Of a DNA stretch of 52,217 bases, positions 31,284 to 40,076 are shown one piece after another (position 1 is the first letter of the stretch; every line of letters starts with the position of its first letter). The notes under the pieces are model-generated. The model did not search any database. It was not told where the DNA came from and saw only the letters and a program-made list of their open reading frames with translations. The position numbers and the translations under genes were made by a program. The DNA comes from Paludibacteraceae bacterium (GTDB lineage Bacteria; Bacteroidota; Bacteroidia; Bacteroidales; Paludibacteraceae): positions 1 to 52,217 of the forward strand of contig JAFPNK010000049.1 in assembly GCA_017401985.1 (NCBI GenBank), written 5' to 3'.

Positions 31284-31315
31284 ACATATCGCGTCTCAAC
31301 CGAGGCGCGATATGT
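31284..31315. terminator. Strong hairpin terminator between the AT-rich island and the Crp/Fnr gene
   Basis: A 14-bp stem (ACATATCGCGTCTC with GAGGCGCGATATGT, one G-U) around AACC. On the minus strand GTTTTA follows. The Crp/Fnr stop codon (31296-31298) lies within the hairpin. Confidence 0.8.
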
Positions 31316-31991
31316 GTTCCAACTCTTCTTGTTCCAATATTTGGATCTTGCGTCCGTTGATAGCCACGAGTCCTTCTTGTGCGAACTGGCTGAGCGTACG
31401 GATGGCATTGCTGGTAGTCATGTTACTCATGTTCGCCAGGTCCTCACGCGGCAGCAGCATAGCTAAAGTCTTGCCGTCCTGCTCGAATCCGTAGTTCTTG
31501 AGCAACAGCAGCAAACTCTCTGCCAAACGTCCGCGAATATGTTTCTGCGTCAGATTGACGGTTTGTATCTCAGAGAAAGCCAAGTCCTTGGCCATCATCA
31601 GCATCACGGCGTAGCAAAGCTCACTGTTGTGGCGAACAAGACGCTGGAAATACTGACGCTCAAGACGGTACACAATCGAATCCTCAAAGGCATTGGCATT
31701 GGAGTTATACGGCTCGTCTGCCAGGCAGGCGCGGTAACCGAACACGTCATACGGCTTAAGCAAACGGATGATCTGCTGCCGCTGGCCTATTCCTTCTTTA
31801 TAAATACGAACTTTACCGCGGAGCAGCATCCACATATACTTCGAATCTTCTCCTTCGTAGTGAATGATCTCGTTCTTTGCGTAGGTGATCACCTCTGCGT
31901 GCTTAACAATACATTCACGCTCTTCTTCTGTCAGGGACTGCCACAACGGGTGCAGATCCCACATGGGGGCAAAGTGTTCGTCTTGTTTCAT
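31296..31991 (-). CDS. Crp/Fnr family transcriptional regulator
   Basis: A 231-residue protein with an N-terminal cyclic-nucleotide-binding-like domain (YEGEDSKYMWMLLRGKVRIYKEG, LKPYDVFGYRACLAD) and a C-terminal winged HTH (RGRLAESLLLLLKNYGF; LPREDLANMSNMTTSNAIRTLSQFAQEGLVAINGRKIQIL). The DNA-contact helix is MTTSNAIRTL. There is no Cys cluster typical of Fnr oxygen sensing, so the signal is unknown. The ATG at 31991 lies only a few bases after the -7 element, so the transcript is leaderless or starts at the ATG at 31964 (MWDLHPLW). The gene is divergent from the acyl-CoA synthetase. Confidence 0.88.
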   Translation of the reverse strand: MKQDEHFAPMWDLHPLWQSLTEEERECIVKHAEVITYAKNEIIHYEGEDSKYMWMLLRGKVRIYKEGIGQRQQIIRLLKPYDVFGYRACLADEPYNSNANAFEDSIVYRLERQYFQRLVRHNSELCYAVMLMMAKDLAFSEIQTVNLTQKHIRGRLAESLLLLLKNYGFEQDGKTLAMLLPREDLANMSNMTTSNAIRTLSQFAQEGLVAINGRKIQILEQEELEHISRLG

Positions 31992-31995
31992 GCTG

Positions 31996-32026
31996 CAAAA
32001 TTAGTACTTTTTTTCGACTTATGCAA
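31996..32026 (-). promoter_or_regulatory. Promoter of the Crp/Fnr gene
   Basis: TTG (32024-32026), 20 bp, TAATTTTG (31996-32003) on the minus strand. The expected start falls at or next to the annotated ATG. Confidence 0.8.
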
Positions 32027-32105
32027 GAGTTTGAATAAAAAAAATGAATTATTTCCCCTTTTGCACCCGAAAAAGACGGGAAAAGGTAAAATAAAACTTG
32101 TTTTA

Positions 32106-32137
32106 TTTGCACAATCAGAATTTTTTTTGTACCTTTG
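32106..32137 (+). promoter_or_regulatory. Promoter of the acyl-CoA synthetase gene
   Basis: TTTG (32106-32109), 20 bp, TACCTTTG (32130-32137). Between this and the divergent promoter (32050-32090) lies a dyad CCTTTT..CCG/CGG..AAAAGG that could be an operator or a leftover hairpin. Confidence 0.82.
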
Positions 32138-32193
32138 CGCCCAAATTGGATAAGAATACGTATAATCATTTAATTTGTAAGGAGGAAACCCTT

Positions 32194-33870
32194 ATGATGC
32201 AAGAAGAGCAATATAATTTTGTCAAGTATTTCGAGCGTTCGTTTAAGGAGCATTGGAACCTTCCGGCTGTTACGGATTATGGAACGGACGTCACTTTGAC
32301 CTATGGTCAGTTGGCCATTAACATCGAGAAATTGCATATTTTGTTCAAAGAATGCGGCATCAAAAAGAACGATAAGATTGCCGTTATGGGAAAGAACAAC
32401 AGTAACTGGATTGCTGTCTTTTTGGCAACCATCACCTATGGTGGTGTGATTGTGCCTATTCTGCAGGATTTCCGAGCGAACGATGCCATTCATATTATCA
32501 ATCACTCGGGTGCCAAGTTGCTCTTCATCAGTGATATTAACTGGGAAGGTATAGACTTGGATCAGATTCCTAAGGTGCTGGCGGCAGTCAGCTTGAACGA
32601 CTGGCATCCTATTTCGCTCGCCTTGGATCCGCAAAAAATCAATTATGAGGCCATTGCTCAGAAGTTCAAAGCAAAGCACCCGGAGGGTTATTGGGCAGAT
32701 GATTTGCATTTTGATGAGCGTTCCAACGAGGAGATCGGTTCCATCAACTACACTTCCGGTACGACCGGTTTCAGCAAGGGTGTTGTGATGCCGTTGAACG
32801 GTTTGGCAGGTAATATCCGTTATGGTATCAATGCCGGATTGGTAGATAGCAACAGTCGTCATGTGGCCTTCTTGCCGCTGGCGCACGCTTACGGATGTGC
32901 ATTCGATTTCCTGGCTTGCTTGGCAGCCGGTGGCCACACGTGGCTGATTGGTCGTACGCCGTCTCCGAAGATCCTGCTGAAGGCCTTTGCGGAAGTTAAA
33001 CCGACGATGATTCTCTCCGTGCCGTTGATCCTGGAGAAGATATACAAGAAGATGATTGTTCCGCAGATTCAGCAGCCGCCTGTTAGTTGGGTGCTGAAAG
33101 TGCCGTTCCTGGACGAGGTCGTTTGCTCTAAGATACGCGAGCAGTTGATTCAGGCTTTCGGTGGCGAGTTTCGTCAGATCATTATCGGCGGTGCTCCGAT
33201 GAACCCGGAGGTGGAGGCGTTCTTGTATCGTATCAAGTTCCCGATGAGCGTTGGTTACGGAATGACCGAGTGTGCACCGCTGATTACGTTCACGCCGTAT
33301 GATCGAGGCAGTAAGTTGTACTCCTGTGGTAAGTCACTGCCGGGTATTATGGAGGTGAAGATCTTGAATCCGAATGCGCAGGGCATTGGTGAGGTAGTCG
33401 TTCGCGGCGAGAACACGATGACCGGTTACTACAAGAACCCTGAGGCTACGGCAGATGCGTTCACGGAGGACGGTTGGTTGCGTACCGGTGACCTGGGTCA
33501 AGTGGATGCAGACGGATTCCTTTATATCAAAGGCCGTTGTAAGACCATGCTGCTCGGCCCGAGTGGACAGAATATCTATCCGGAAGAGATTGAGGCGAAG
33601 ATCAACAACATGCCTTACGTGCTGGAGTCGTTAGTGCTGCAGCAGAAGGATAACCGATTGGTAGCTTTGATTTGCCCGGATTACAATGAGGTGGATGCAG
33701 ACGGCTTGACGCGCGAACAGTTGGATGCACAGATGGAGGATACGCGTAAGCAGGTTAACTCCGAACTGGCGGCATACGAGCAAATAGCGATTGTTAAGTT
33801 GTATCCGCACGAGTTTGAGAAGACCCCGAAGAAATCGATCAAGCGATTCTTGTATTCGAATATGGTCTGA
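32194..33870 (+). CDS. AMP-binding long-chain acyl-CoA synthetase
   Basis: A 558-residue adenylating enzyme. The phosphate-binding loop is INYTSGTTGFSKGV, then GYGMTECAPLIT, and the hinge/A8 motif GWLRTGDLG with YIKGRCKTMLLGPSGQNIYPEEIE. The C-terminal Lys is in EKTPKKSIKRF. It activates fatty acids with ATP and CoA. The start at 32194 has an unusually perfect Shine-Dalgarno AAGGAGG (32179-32185), rare in Bacteroidota; a longer frame from 32098 would begin upstream of the promoter. It is followed after 19 bp by coaX. Confidence 0.92.
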   Translation: MMQEEQYNFVKYFERSFKEHWNLPAVTDYGTDVTLTYGQLAINIEKLHILFKECGIKKNDKIAVMGKNNSNWIAVFLATITYGGVIVPILQDFRANDAIHIINHSGAKLLFISDINWEGIDLDQIPKVLAAVSLNDWHPISLALDPQKINYEAIAQKFKAKHPEGYWADDLHFDERSNEEIGSINYTSGTTGFSKGVVMPLNGLAGNIRYGINAGLVDSNSRHVAFLPLAHAYGCAFDFLACLAAGGHTWLIGRTPSPKILLKAFAEVKPTMILSVPLILEKIYKKMIVPQIQQPPVSWVLKVPFLDEVVCSKIREQLIQAFGGEFRQIIIGGAPMNPEVEAFLYRIKFPMSVGYGMTECAPLITFTPYDRGSKLYSCGKSLPGIMEVKILNPNAQGIGEVVVRGENTMTGYYKNPEATADAFTEDGWLRTGDLGQVDADGFLYIKGRCKTMLLGPSGQNIYPEEIEAKINNMPYVLESLVLQQKDNRLVALICPDYNEVDADGLTREQLDAQMEDTRKQVNSELAAYEQIAIVKLYPHEFEKTPKKSIKRFLYSNMV

Positions 33871-33871
33871 A

Positions 33872-33892
33872 TACTGATAGCTGAAAACTATG
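33872..33892 (+). repeat. Degenerate 7-bp units at the coaX start
   Basis: ACTGATA, GCTGAAA and ACTATGA lie in 7-bp register; the ATG of coaX is in the last. Weaker than other arrays. Confidence 0.4.
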
Positions 33893-34642
33893 AACCTGTG
33901 TATCGATCAGGGAAACAGCCGTACCAAAGTGGCGTTGATGACGGATGAGGGTAAGATAATCAATCATTTTATCTACAAGTCCTTCTCTTCGGCGGATGTA
34001 GAACGTCTGTTTGATCTGTATGATATAACCGATTCGATCATCTCGTCGGTGATTAACATCGAGGCGGCCGTGGTGAATACGCTTCATCGTCGTTCGCAAC
34101 ACTTTGTGCTCTTTGATCATATGACTCCTGTGCCGATCATCAATCGCTACGATACACCGGCCACCTTGGGACAAGACCGTTTGGCTGCGGCGGTAGGCGC
34201 TAAGAGTTTATGCCCGAACGAGAACTTGTTGATCATCGATGCCGGCTCGGCGATTACCTATGATTTTGTGTCCGAGCAAGGCGAATATATGGGCGGAAAC
34301 ATCGCACCCGGACTGAAAATGCGCTTCACTATGTTGCAGCGAATGACCAAAAAACTGCCGTTAGTGGAGGTGGATGAGAATGAACTGATTCCGCTCTTTG
34401 GCAAGAACACCCGCGATGCCATCGCAGCCGGTGTGATACGAGGAGTGGCTTATGAAGTGAAAGGGTACATGCGGACGCTCAAGGAGAAGACACCGCATTA
34501 CCGCACGTTCATCACCGGAGGGAATGCGCCGTATATCTTGAATAACGTGCGTGCGTCCCGTACCGAGAACAGACAGCTGCAATACGAGAAGAACTTAGTG
34601 CTCATCGGACTGAATGAGATTTTGATTTATAACAAGAAATGA
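33890..34642 (+). CDS. coaX: Type III pantothenate kinase
   Basis: A 250-residue cytoplasmic enzyme catalysing the first step of CoA synthesis. Family motifs are DQGNSRTKVALM (the DxGN phosphate loop), TLGQDRLAAAVGA (GxDR) and LIIDAGSAITYDFV, then GGNIAPGLKMRF. It needs no feedback inhibition by CoA, as known for this type. The ATG follows a gap of 19 bp. Its stop overlaps the next ATG in an ATGA junction, and the neighbourhood coaX-OMP-TPR-lptC is the usual Bacteroidota order. Confidence 0.95.
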   Translation: MNLCIDQGNSRTKVALMTDEGKIINHFIYKSFSSADVERLFDLYDITDSIISSVINIEAAVVNTLHRRSQHFVLFDHMTPVPIINRYDTPATLGQDRLAAAVGAKSLCPNENLLIIDAGSAITYDFVSEQGEYMGGNIAPGLKMRFTMLQRMTKKLPLVEVDENELIPLFGKNTRDAIAAGVIRGVAYEVKGYMRTLKEKTPHYRTFITGGNAPYILNNVRASRTENRQLQYEKNLVLIGLNEILIYNKK

Positions 34643-35892
34643 CGAACAACAAGAAAATATATCGAATAATAGGGTTGTGGATGGTGATTCTTTCACCTTT
34701 CGCCTGTCCCCTTTCTCCTTTATCTGCGCAGAACATGACCAGTTCTCCTTATTCGCGTTATGCGTACGGAGATCTGAACGAGAACGTGCCGACCGGTTAT
34801 CGTGCCATGGGTGGCGTCGGGTTAGGAATGCGTTCCAGTCGAGCCATTAACCCTGCTCAACCGGCTTCTTATACGGCTTGCGATTCGCTGACGTTTATGT
34901 TCGATCTGGCTGCCAGTGCCAATTGGAGTCGTTACCGCGATGCAGGGGGAATGAAGAATAAAGCGAACGGTAACTTGGAGTACGTGACGTTGCAGTTCCC
35001 GCTCTATAAACGCTGGGTGTCTATGTCAGCCGGTTTGTTGCCCTATAGTTCCGTGGGCTATAACATCGAGCTGAGTGATTCGATTAACTCCGACTATCAT
35101 TATACGACCAATTATTATGGTGACGGTAATATCAGTCAGGTGTATGGCGGTTTGAGTTTTAATGTGTACAACTGGTTGGCGCTTGGTGCCAATGTGTACT
35201 ATATGTGGGGTGAGTTGAGTCACATGCGTATGCTTTCCTTCACCGAGTCGAATGTCAATTCTACTATCCAGTACGAGAACCTGAGCGTAAGCAATGTGCG
35301 GTTCCGTGCCGGTGCACAACTGTTCCATACATGGGGTGACCATACGATTAATTTAGGTGCCATCTACGAGCATAAGTTGAGGCTGAACAGCCAACTGCTT
35401 CTGTTCGAGACCCAAGGCGACACCGTTTATACCTATACCGAAGGATGGCAATTGCCAATGGTGTGGGGTGTAGGAGGTAGTTACAGTTGGGCGAATCGAC
35501 TGACAGTGGCCTTCGATTTTGAGCGGCAGTGTATGGCGTCCGCAGATTACGGAGGCGTAGATTATCCGGGTTACATGAGCGGATTACGTGACCGTGATCG
35601 CTATGCCTTCGGTGTGGAGTACCGGCATAACCCTATGGGACGTAATTATGCGGAGCGTATGCTTTGGCGTGCCGGTATCAATGTGCAGGACGAGTACGTG
35701 TCACTGGTGGGCGCGAAGAAAGTAACGGCAAGCATAGGTGTCGGATTCCCGCTCTACACGATCGGTACGGTCATTAATACGACCGTCGAATATACGCATC
35801 GTGGCAGCAAAGCCGGATTGGAAGAAAACAGCTTGCGCTTCACCATCGGTGCGTCCGTCGCGGAGAACTGGTTCTTCAAACGCAAGTTGTAG
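34639..35892 (+). CDS. Outer membrane beta-barrel protein (OMPP1/FadL-like)
   Basis: A 417-residue protein with a signal peptide and an amphipathic beta-strand pattern up to the C-terminal aromatic residues (NWFFKRKL). SSPYSRYAYGDLNENVPTGYRAMGGVGLGMR is like the N-terminus of proteins that follow coaX in many Bacteroidota. It is a likely FadL-type hydrophobic-compound channel or PorV-like protein; this is an inference. The hydrophobic core of the signal peptide (FACPLSPLSAQ) is encoded by five 7-bp units on the opposite strand orientation (34690-34724). It overlaps coaX by 4 bp. Confidence 0.78.
   Translation: MTNNKKIYRIIGLWMVILSPFACPLSPLSAQNMTSSPYSRYAYGDLNENVPTGYRAMGGVGLGMRSSRAINPAQPASYTACDSLTFMFDLAASANWSRYRDAGGMKNKANGNLEYVTLQFPLYKRWVSMSAGLLPYSSVGYNIELSDSINSDYHYTTNYYGDGNISQVYGGLSFNVYNWLALGANVYYMWGELSHMRMLSFTESNVNSTIQYENLSVSNVRFRAGAQLFHTWGDHTINLGAIYEHKLRLNSQLLLFETQGDTVYTYTEGWQLPMVWGVGGSYSWANRLTVAFDFERQCMASADYGGVDYPGYMSGLRDRDRYAFGVEYRHNPMGRNYAERMLWRAGINVQDEYVSLVGAKKVTASIGVGFPLYTIGTVINTTVEYTHRGSKAGLEENSLRFTIGASVAENWFFKRKL
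34690..34724 (+). repeat. 7-bp unit array inside the OMP signal peptide
   Basis: CTTTCAC, CTTTCGC, CTGTCCC, CTTTCTC and CTTTATC in register. Read on the other strand these are GTGAAAG-type units like those at 23924. Confidence 0.75.
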
Positions 35893-35921
35893 TTTGGCAC
35901 GGTATTTGAAAGCATTGGTCA

Positions 35922-35951
35922 AGACCACGAGGTCCGAGACCAGAGATTACG
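35922..35951 (+). repeat. 7-8-bp unit stretch upstream of the TPR gene
   Basis: AGACCACG, AGGTCCG, AGACCAG and AGATTACG, then AAAATTAA. It resembles the array at 24054-24085 (CACGAGACCACG... TACGAAAA). No promoter element is clear between 35893 and 35981. Confidence 0.5.
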
Positions 35952-35981
35952 AAAATTAATTAACACTAAAATACAATCATT

Positions 35982-37397
35982 ATGAAATTCAAAACTATTC
36001 TTGTCTTGGCGTTAGCAGCAGCCGTTCCGGCATTGGCTTGCGCAAAGAAGCCGAAAAAAGTGGATGAAAATGTGACTGTTCAGGCTGCTCCTGTAGTAGA
36101 AGAGGAGGATCCGGAAATCACCCAAGAGTGTCTCGAGGAACTGAACATGTTCAACGATGCAATTCGTATCAAAGACTATGCCGGCGCCTATGAGCATTGG
36201 ATCCAGGTGTACACCAACTGTCCGAATGCTAACAAGGTACTCTACAGTCAAGGTACTAAAATGATCAACGCCTTGTATCAGGCAGCAACCGATCCGGCAG
36301 AGAAAGAGCGTTTGGCTAACCTCGCGCTGGAGATGCAGGATAAACGTATCCGTTTCTTCGGCGATGATCCGAAGTACCCGGCTGCTTATATCTTAGGCGA
36401 GAAGGGTCTGGCATATTTGGATTTCTTCGGAGATGCTAAACTGGCTGAGGCACGTCAGTGTCTGCGTCAATCAGTGGATGGCATGGGTGCGAAGAGTAAA
36501 ATGGAGGTACTGGAGACCTTGGTTGAAGTATCGCGTAAGCTCTACAAGCAGGATCCTGATCATTTGATGGAGCAGTTCATCTCTGATTATGAGGTGGCTT
36601 CGACGCATCTCTCCACGCAGGCTGCTGATACGGACAATAAGAACGCTGCTTATGCTGCGGCTAAGCGTGACCGTGTAGATGATCTGTTCGGTACGTCGGG
36701 CGCTGCTGACTGCGCGAAGTTGGATGAGATCTTCGCTCCGAAAGTAGAGGCTAACAAGGATAACCTGACGGTGCTCAACAGTATCGCTAAGCTGTTCAAA
36801 CGCGTACGTTGTACGGATTCTGATGTTTATTTCGCTGCATGCGAATTGGCTCACAAACTGCAACCGACCCAGGAGTCTGCTGCCGGATGTGCTTCGATGA
36901 GCGCGAAGAAGGGTGATTATGAAGCAGCTGTCGCTTATTACGACCAGGCTATCAACCTCGCTATCGGTGAGGAGGCGCTCAGAGATGCTGCTGATTATCA
37001 ATACAACGCCGCTGTGTACTGCTTCGCTAACCTCAAGAAGTACCAAGAGGCACGCCGTTATGCGTTGGCGTCTATCAACACCTTGAGCAGTCTGGGTGTG
37101 AACGAAGGTCAGGGTCGCTGCTACATCATCATCGGTATGTGCTACGCTTCGGCTCGTCCTTATGGCAACGATGCACGTGGTGCCATCCTTAACAAGACCG
37201 TTTATTGGGCTGCGGTTGATAAATTCATCAAGGCTAAACAAGTAGATCCTTCGGTAGAAGCAACCGCTAATGAGTATATCCATTCGTACAGTCGTTACTT
37301 CCCGACACGTGAAGAGCGTTTCGACTTGCCGAATGACTTCTCGGGCTCTACCTTCTTCGTAGGAGGCTGGATTGGTGAAACGACTACTATCCGATAG
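35982..37397 (+). CDS. Periplasmic TPR protein
   Basis: A 471-residue exported protein. MKFKTILVLALAAAVPALACAKKPKK carries either a Sec signal or a lipobox (ALAC). TPR-like helix pairs occupy most of the rest (FNDAIRIKDYAGAYEHWIQVYTNCPNANKVLYSQG; KKGDYEAAVAYYDQAINLA; LKKYQEARRYALASINTLSSLG). It is the usual neighbour of the coaX-linked OMP and of lptC in Bacteroidota, perhaps a scaffold for envelope assembly. The 3' end overlaps lptC by 23-26 bp. The 89-bp upstream gap contains an 8-bp repeat stretch. Confidence 0.82.
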   Translation: MKFKTILVLALAAAVPALACAKKPKKVDENVTVQAAPVVEEEDPEITQECLEELNMFNDAIRIKDYAGAYEHWIQVYTNCPNANKVLYSQGTKMINALYQAATDPAEKERLANLALEMQDKRIRFFGDDPKYPAAYILGEKGLAYLDFFGDAKLAEARQCLRQSVDGMGAKSKMEVLETLVEVSRKLYKQDPDHLMEQFISDYEVASTHLSTQAADTDNKNAAYAAAKRDRVDDLFGTSGAADCAKLDEIFAPKVEANKDNLTVLNSIAKLFKRVRCTDSDVYFAACELAHKLQPTQESAAGCASMSAKKGDYEAAVAYYDQAINLAIGEEALRDAADYQYNAAVYCFANLKKYQEARRYALASINTLSSLGVNEGQGRCYIIIGMCYASARPYGNDARGAILNKTVYWAAVDKFIKAKQVDPSVEATANEYIHSYSRYFPTREERFDLPNDFSGSTFFVGGWIGETTTIR

Positions 37398-37926
37398 TAT
37401 ATTGATTATCGTTGCTATGCTCTGCTTCGCTTGTCACAAAGGCGAAGTGGAGCAAAGCAATGAAGCGCAATCGCGTCAATCTATTGCTGTGCTGATCACC
37501 GATTCGGTCAGCACACTTATTTCTGATTCCGGTATAACGCGCTACCGCATAGAGGCGCCTCAGTGGTTGGTGTACGATAAGACCGATCCGCCGTATCAGG
37601 TGTTTCCGCAAGGTGTGTATCTGGAGCAGTTCGATGCCTCCTTAGCGGTGCAGGCTTCGCTCAAAGCCGATTATGCGTATTACAACGAGACGACGCAGAT
37701 CTGGTTGCTACGGGGAAACGTGCATGCGTTGAATCGCAAAGGAGAAGAGTTTGACACACCGGAATTGAGTTGGAATCAAAAGACGCATCGGGTCTATTCC
37801 GATTCGCTTATTCATATCAAACGGGAGAAGAGCATTATTACCGGTGTCGGCTTCGATTCGAACGAAGAGATGAACCAATACACGATCTTGCATCCGACCG
37901 GAATCTTCCCGATTGATGAAGAATAA
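37375..37926 (+). CDS. lptC: LPS export ABC transporter periplasmic protein LptC
   Basis: A 183-residue protein: a lipoprotein-like signal (ILIIVAMLCFACHK) followed by a beta-jellyroll pattern (YRIEAPQWLVYDKTDPPYQVFPQGVYLEQFDA; LKADYAYYNETTQIWLLRGNVHALNRKGEEFDTPELSWNQKTHRVYSDS, in pieces). LptC bridges the LptB2FG extractor and the LptA bridge for lipopolysaccharide transport. Bacteroidota LptC often has this form. The start is GTG at 37375 (TTG at 37372 is also possible), inside the 3' end of the TPR gene. Confidence 0.85.
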   Translation: MKRLLSDSILIIVAMLCFACHKGEVEQSNEAQSRQSIAVLITDSVSTLISDSGITRYRIEAPQWLVYDKTDPPYQVFPQGVYLEQFDASLAVQASLKADYAYYNETTQIWLLRGNVHALNRKGEEFDTPELSWNQKTHRVYSDSLIHIKREKSIITGVGFDSNEEMNQYTILHPTGIFPIDEE

Positions 37927-37938
37927 AAAGAGAGATTT

Positions 37939-38682
37939 ATGGGATTATTAGAAGGCAAAACAGCATTGATAACCGGTGCGGCAAGAGGCATCGGTAAACA
38001 GATAGCACTCCTTTTTGCAAAAGAAGGATGTAATATTGCATTTACTGATTTGGAACTCAACGAGCCGGTTGTTGAAACGAATAACCAAATCAAGTCACTC
38101 GGTGTGAAGGTACGTGCGTATGCTTCGGATGCAGCGAACTACGACGCTGCCCACGCCGTAGTGGATGACGTGATCAAAGAGTTCGGACGCATTGATATTC
38201 TGGTTAATAATGCCGGCATAACACATGATGCACTGCTTATGCGTATGACCGAAGAAATGTGGGATGAGGTGCTACGTATCAATCTCAAATCGGCCTTCAA
38301 TTACACCCACGCCGTGACACCGTACATGATGCGTCAACGCAGCGGGTCTATTATGTCCCTCAGTTCGGTGGTCGGACTGAACGGTAATGCCGGACAAGCC
38401 AATTATGCGGCTTCGAAAGCAGGCATCATTGCTTTGATGAAAACGACCGCCAAAGAGTTAGGTGCGCGTGGCGTACGTGCCAATGCGATCGCTCCGGGAT
38501 TTATTCTTACCGACATGACCAAAGCCTTGGGAGACGATAAACTGCAGCAGTTCGTTTCCATGATTCCTATGCGCAGGGGTGGGGAACCCGAAGAAATTGC
38601 AAAGGTCGCCCTTTTCTTAGCGAGCGACCTTTCTTCATACGTCTCCGGACAAGTGATTCAAGTCAACGGAGCTATGGCATAA
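37939..38682 (+). CDS. fabG: 3-oxoacyl-[acyl-carrier-protein] reductase
   Basis: A 247-residue short-chain dehydrogenase with the NADPH motif TGAARGIG (about 12-19), NNAG, catalytic Ser and the YxxxK pair (SSVVGLNGNAGQANYAASK), and the typical ending VSGQVIQVNGAMA. It reduces 3-oxoacyl-ACP in fatty-acid elongation. The ATG has AGAGAG upstream. It follows lptC by 12 bp and is convergent with the GH13 gene, with only 11 bp between stops and no evident terminator. Confidence 0.94.
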   Translation: MGLLEGKTALITGAARGIGKQIALLFAKEGCNIAFTDLELNEPVVETNNQIKSLGVKVRAYASDAANYDAAHAVVDDVIKEFGRIDILVNNAGITHDALLMRMTEEMWDEVLRINLKSAFNYTHAVTPYMMRQRSGSIMSLSSVVGLNGNAGQANYAASKAGIIALMKTTAKELGARGVRANAIAPGFILTDMTKALGDDKLQQFVSMIPMRRGGEPEEIAKVALFLASDLSSYVSGQVIQVNGAMA

Positions 38683-38693
38683 AACATTAGCTT

Positions 38694-40076
38694 TTATCTC
38701 TCAAAGATCTTAAACCGCCACGGTTTGAGCGTAAAGGCTTGCGTGGCTTCGAGCGTATGCTCTTTGCCTCCTAAGCATTTGTATTTGCCTGTATAACCGG
38801 TGAGGTCAATCTTCACGGTCTGTTCTTCATTGCTCATGTTCATAACGGCAATGACGGTATTGTTACCGTGTTTGCCTTCCTTCTGACGCACGCAGGCGAA
38901 GATGGCATCGTTGTCTGCGGTAAGGCGGATCATCGGAGCGCCTACCTCCGGACTGAACAGCGCTTTGTTATGCTCGCGCAGGGTGTTTAGACGTTTGTAT
39001 AATGCTGCTTCTGCATATGCCTCGTCGACGTCAATCGTATCTTTCTCAAAGAACTCCAAACGGTGATGATTACCGCTTAACTGCCCCGTGTAGATCATCG
39101 GCATTCCCGGCACTACATAACAGAAAGCGGCAAACAGGTTCACTGCGTCACCCATACGCTCTTGCTCCGTTCCTGCCCAACTGTTCTCGTCATGATTGGA
39201 GATGAAATTCATACGAATAGCCTCCGGACGAACAGTGGTATCTGCTTTGGCAAAATACGCCCAAAGGTCTTCTACACTGTTGTTGCCCTGTGCCACGCCG
39301 TTCATCAACTTGTGCAGCGTCCAACCGTAATACATATCGAATGCGGTCTCGGTCAGTTCGTCGGCTTTGTCTTCATCCTCGGCCAGCGTGAACATGTGCG
39401 GGTGTGTCAAACGCAGGTCGCCCATCGCCCAGTTCCAGAAATCTGTCGGAACCTCTCCGGCTACATCGCAGCGGAAGCCGTCAATACCAATCGAATCCAT
39501 CCACCAATGCATAGCTTTGAGCATCTCTTCGCGCATCTCTTGGTTGTCGTAGTTCAGTTTGCTGATGTCCGTCCAGTCGTATTGAACCATCAGGTTGCCC
39601 AGACTATCGCGATAATGCCATCCTTCGTTCTTCGTCCATTCGCTGTCCGGTGCTGTGTGGTTGGCTACCCAATCGAGGATAACCTTAAAGCCCATCTTAT
39701 GCGCTTTGTGAAGGAAATGCTCGAAATCCTCGCGGGTACCAAACTCCGGATTGAAGGCGCAGTAGTCGATGATGGAGTAGTAACTGCCCAACGAACCTTT
39801 GCGCGTGATCACACCAATCGGTTGGCAAGGCATCACCCAGATAATATCAATGCCGTTTTCCTTGAGCGTCGGCAGAAGTGCCTCTGCTGCTTGGAACGTG
39901 CCTTCCGGGGTTGCTTGACGCGTGTTCAATTCATAGATAGTAGCGTCGTAAGCCCATTTGGGGTGACGTAACTCAGTTTGCTCTTGCGGTGCGCAACTCA
40001 TTAGCACCATTGCTGCTAACGCGAAGAAAAGAGTCTTTTTCTTAGTCATAGTGGCGCAATTCATTTCAGTTTTCAT
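38694..40076 (-). CDS. Alpha-amylase family (GH13) lipoprotein, shorter
   Basis: A 460-residue protein with a lipoprotein signal (ALAAMVLMSCAP). The GH13 regions are DWVANHTAPDS, GFRCDVAGEVP (nucleophile Asp), FTLAEDED (acid Glu) and ISNHDENSW. It acts on alpha-1,4-glucans or maltodextrins, probably at the cell surface. The gene overlaps the preceding GH13 gene in an ATGA junction. The ATG at 40076 or the one nine codons later (MTKKKTLFF) could start the signal peptide. Confidence 0.88.
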   Translation of the reverse strand: MKTEMNCATMTKKKTLFFALAAMVLMSCAPQEQTELRHPKWAYDATIYELNTRQATPEGTFQAAEALLPTLKENGIDIIWVMPCQPIGVITRKGSLGSYYSIIDYCAFNPEFGTREDFEHFLHKAHKMGFKVILDWVANHTAPDSEWTKNEGWHYRDSLGNLMVQYDWTDISKLNYDNQEMREEMLKAMHWWMDSIGIDGFRCDVAGEVPTDFWNWAMGDLRLTHPHMFTLAEDEDKADELTETAFDMYYGWTLHKLMNGVAQGNNSVEDLWAYFAKADTTVRPEAIRMNFISNHDENSWAGTEQERMGDAVNLFAAFCYVVPGMPMIYTGQLSGNHHRLEFFEKDTIDVDEAYAEAALYKRLNTLREHNKALFSPEVGAPMIRLTADNDAIFACVRQKEGKHGNNTVIAVMNMSNEEQTVKIDLTGYTGKYKCLGGKEHTLEATQAFTLKPWRFKIFER

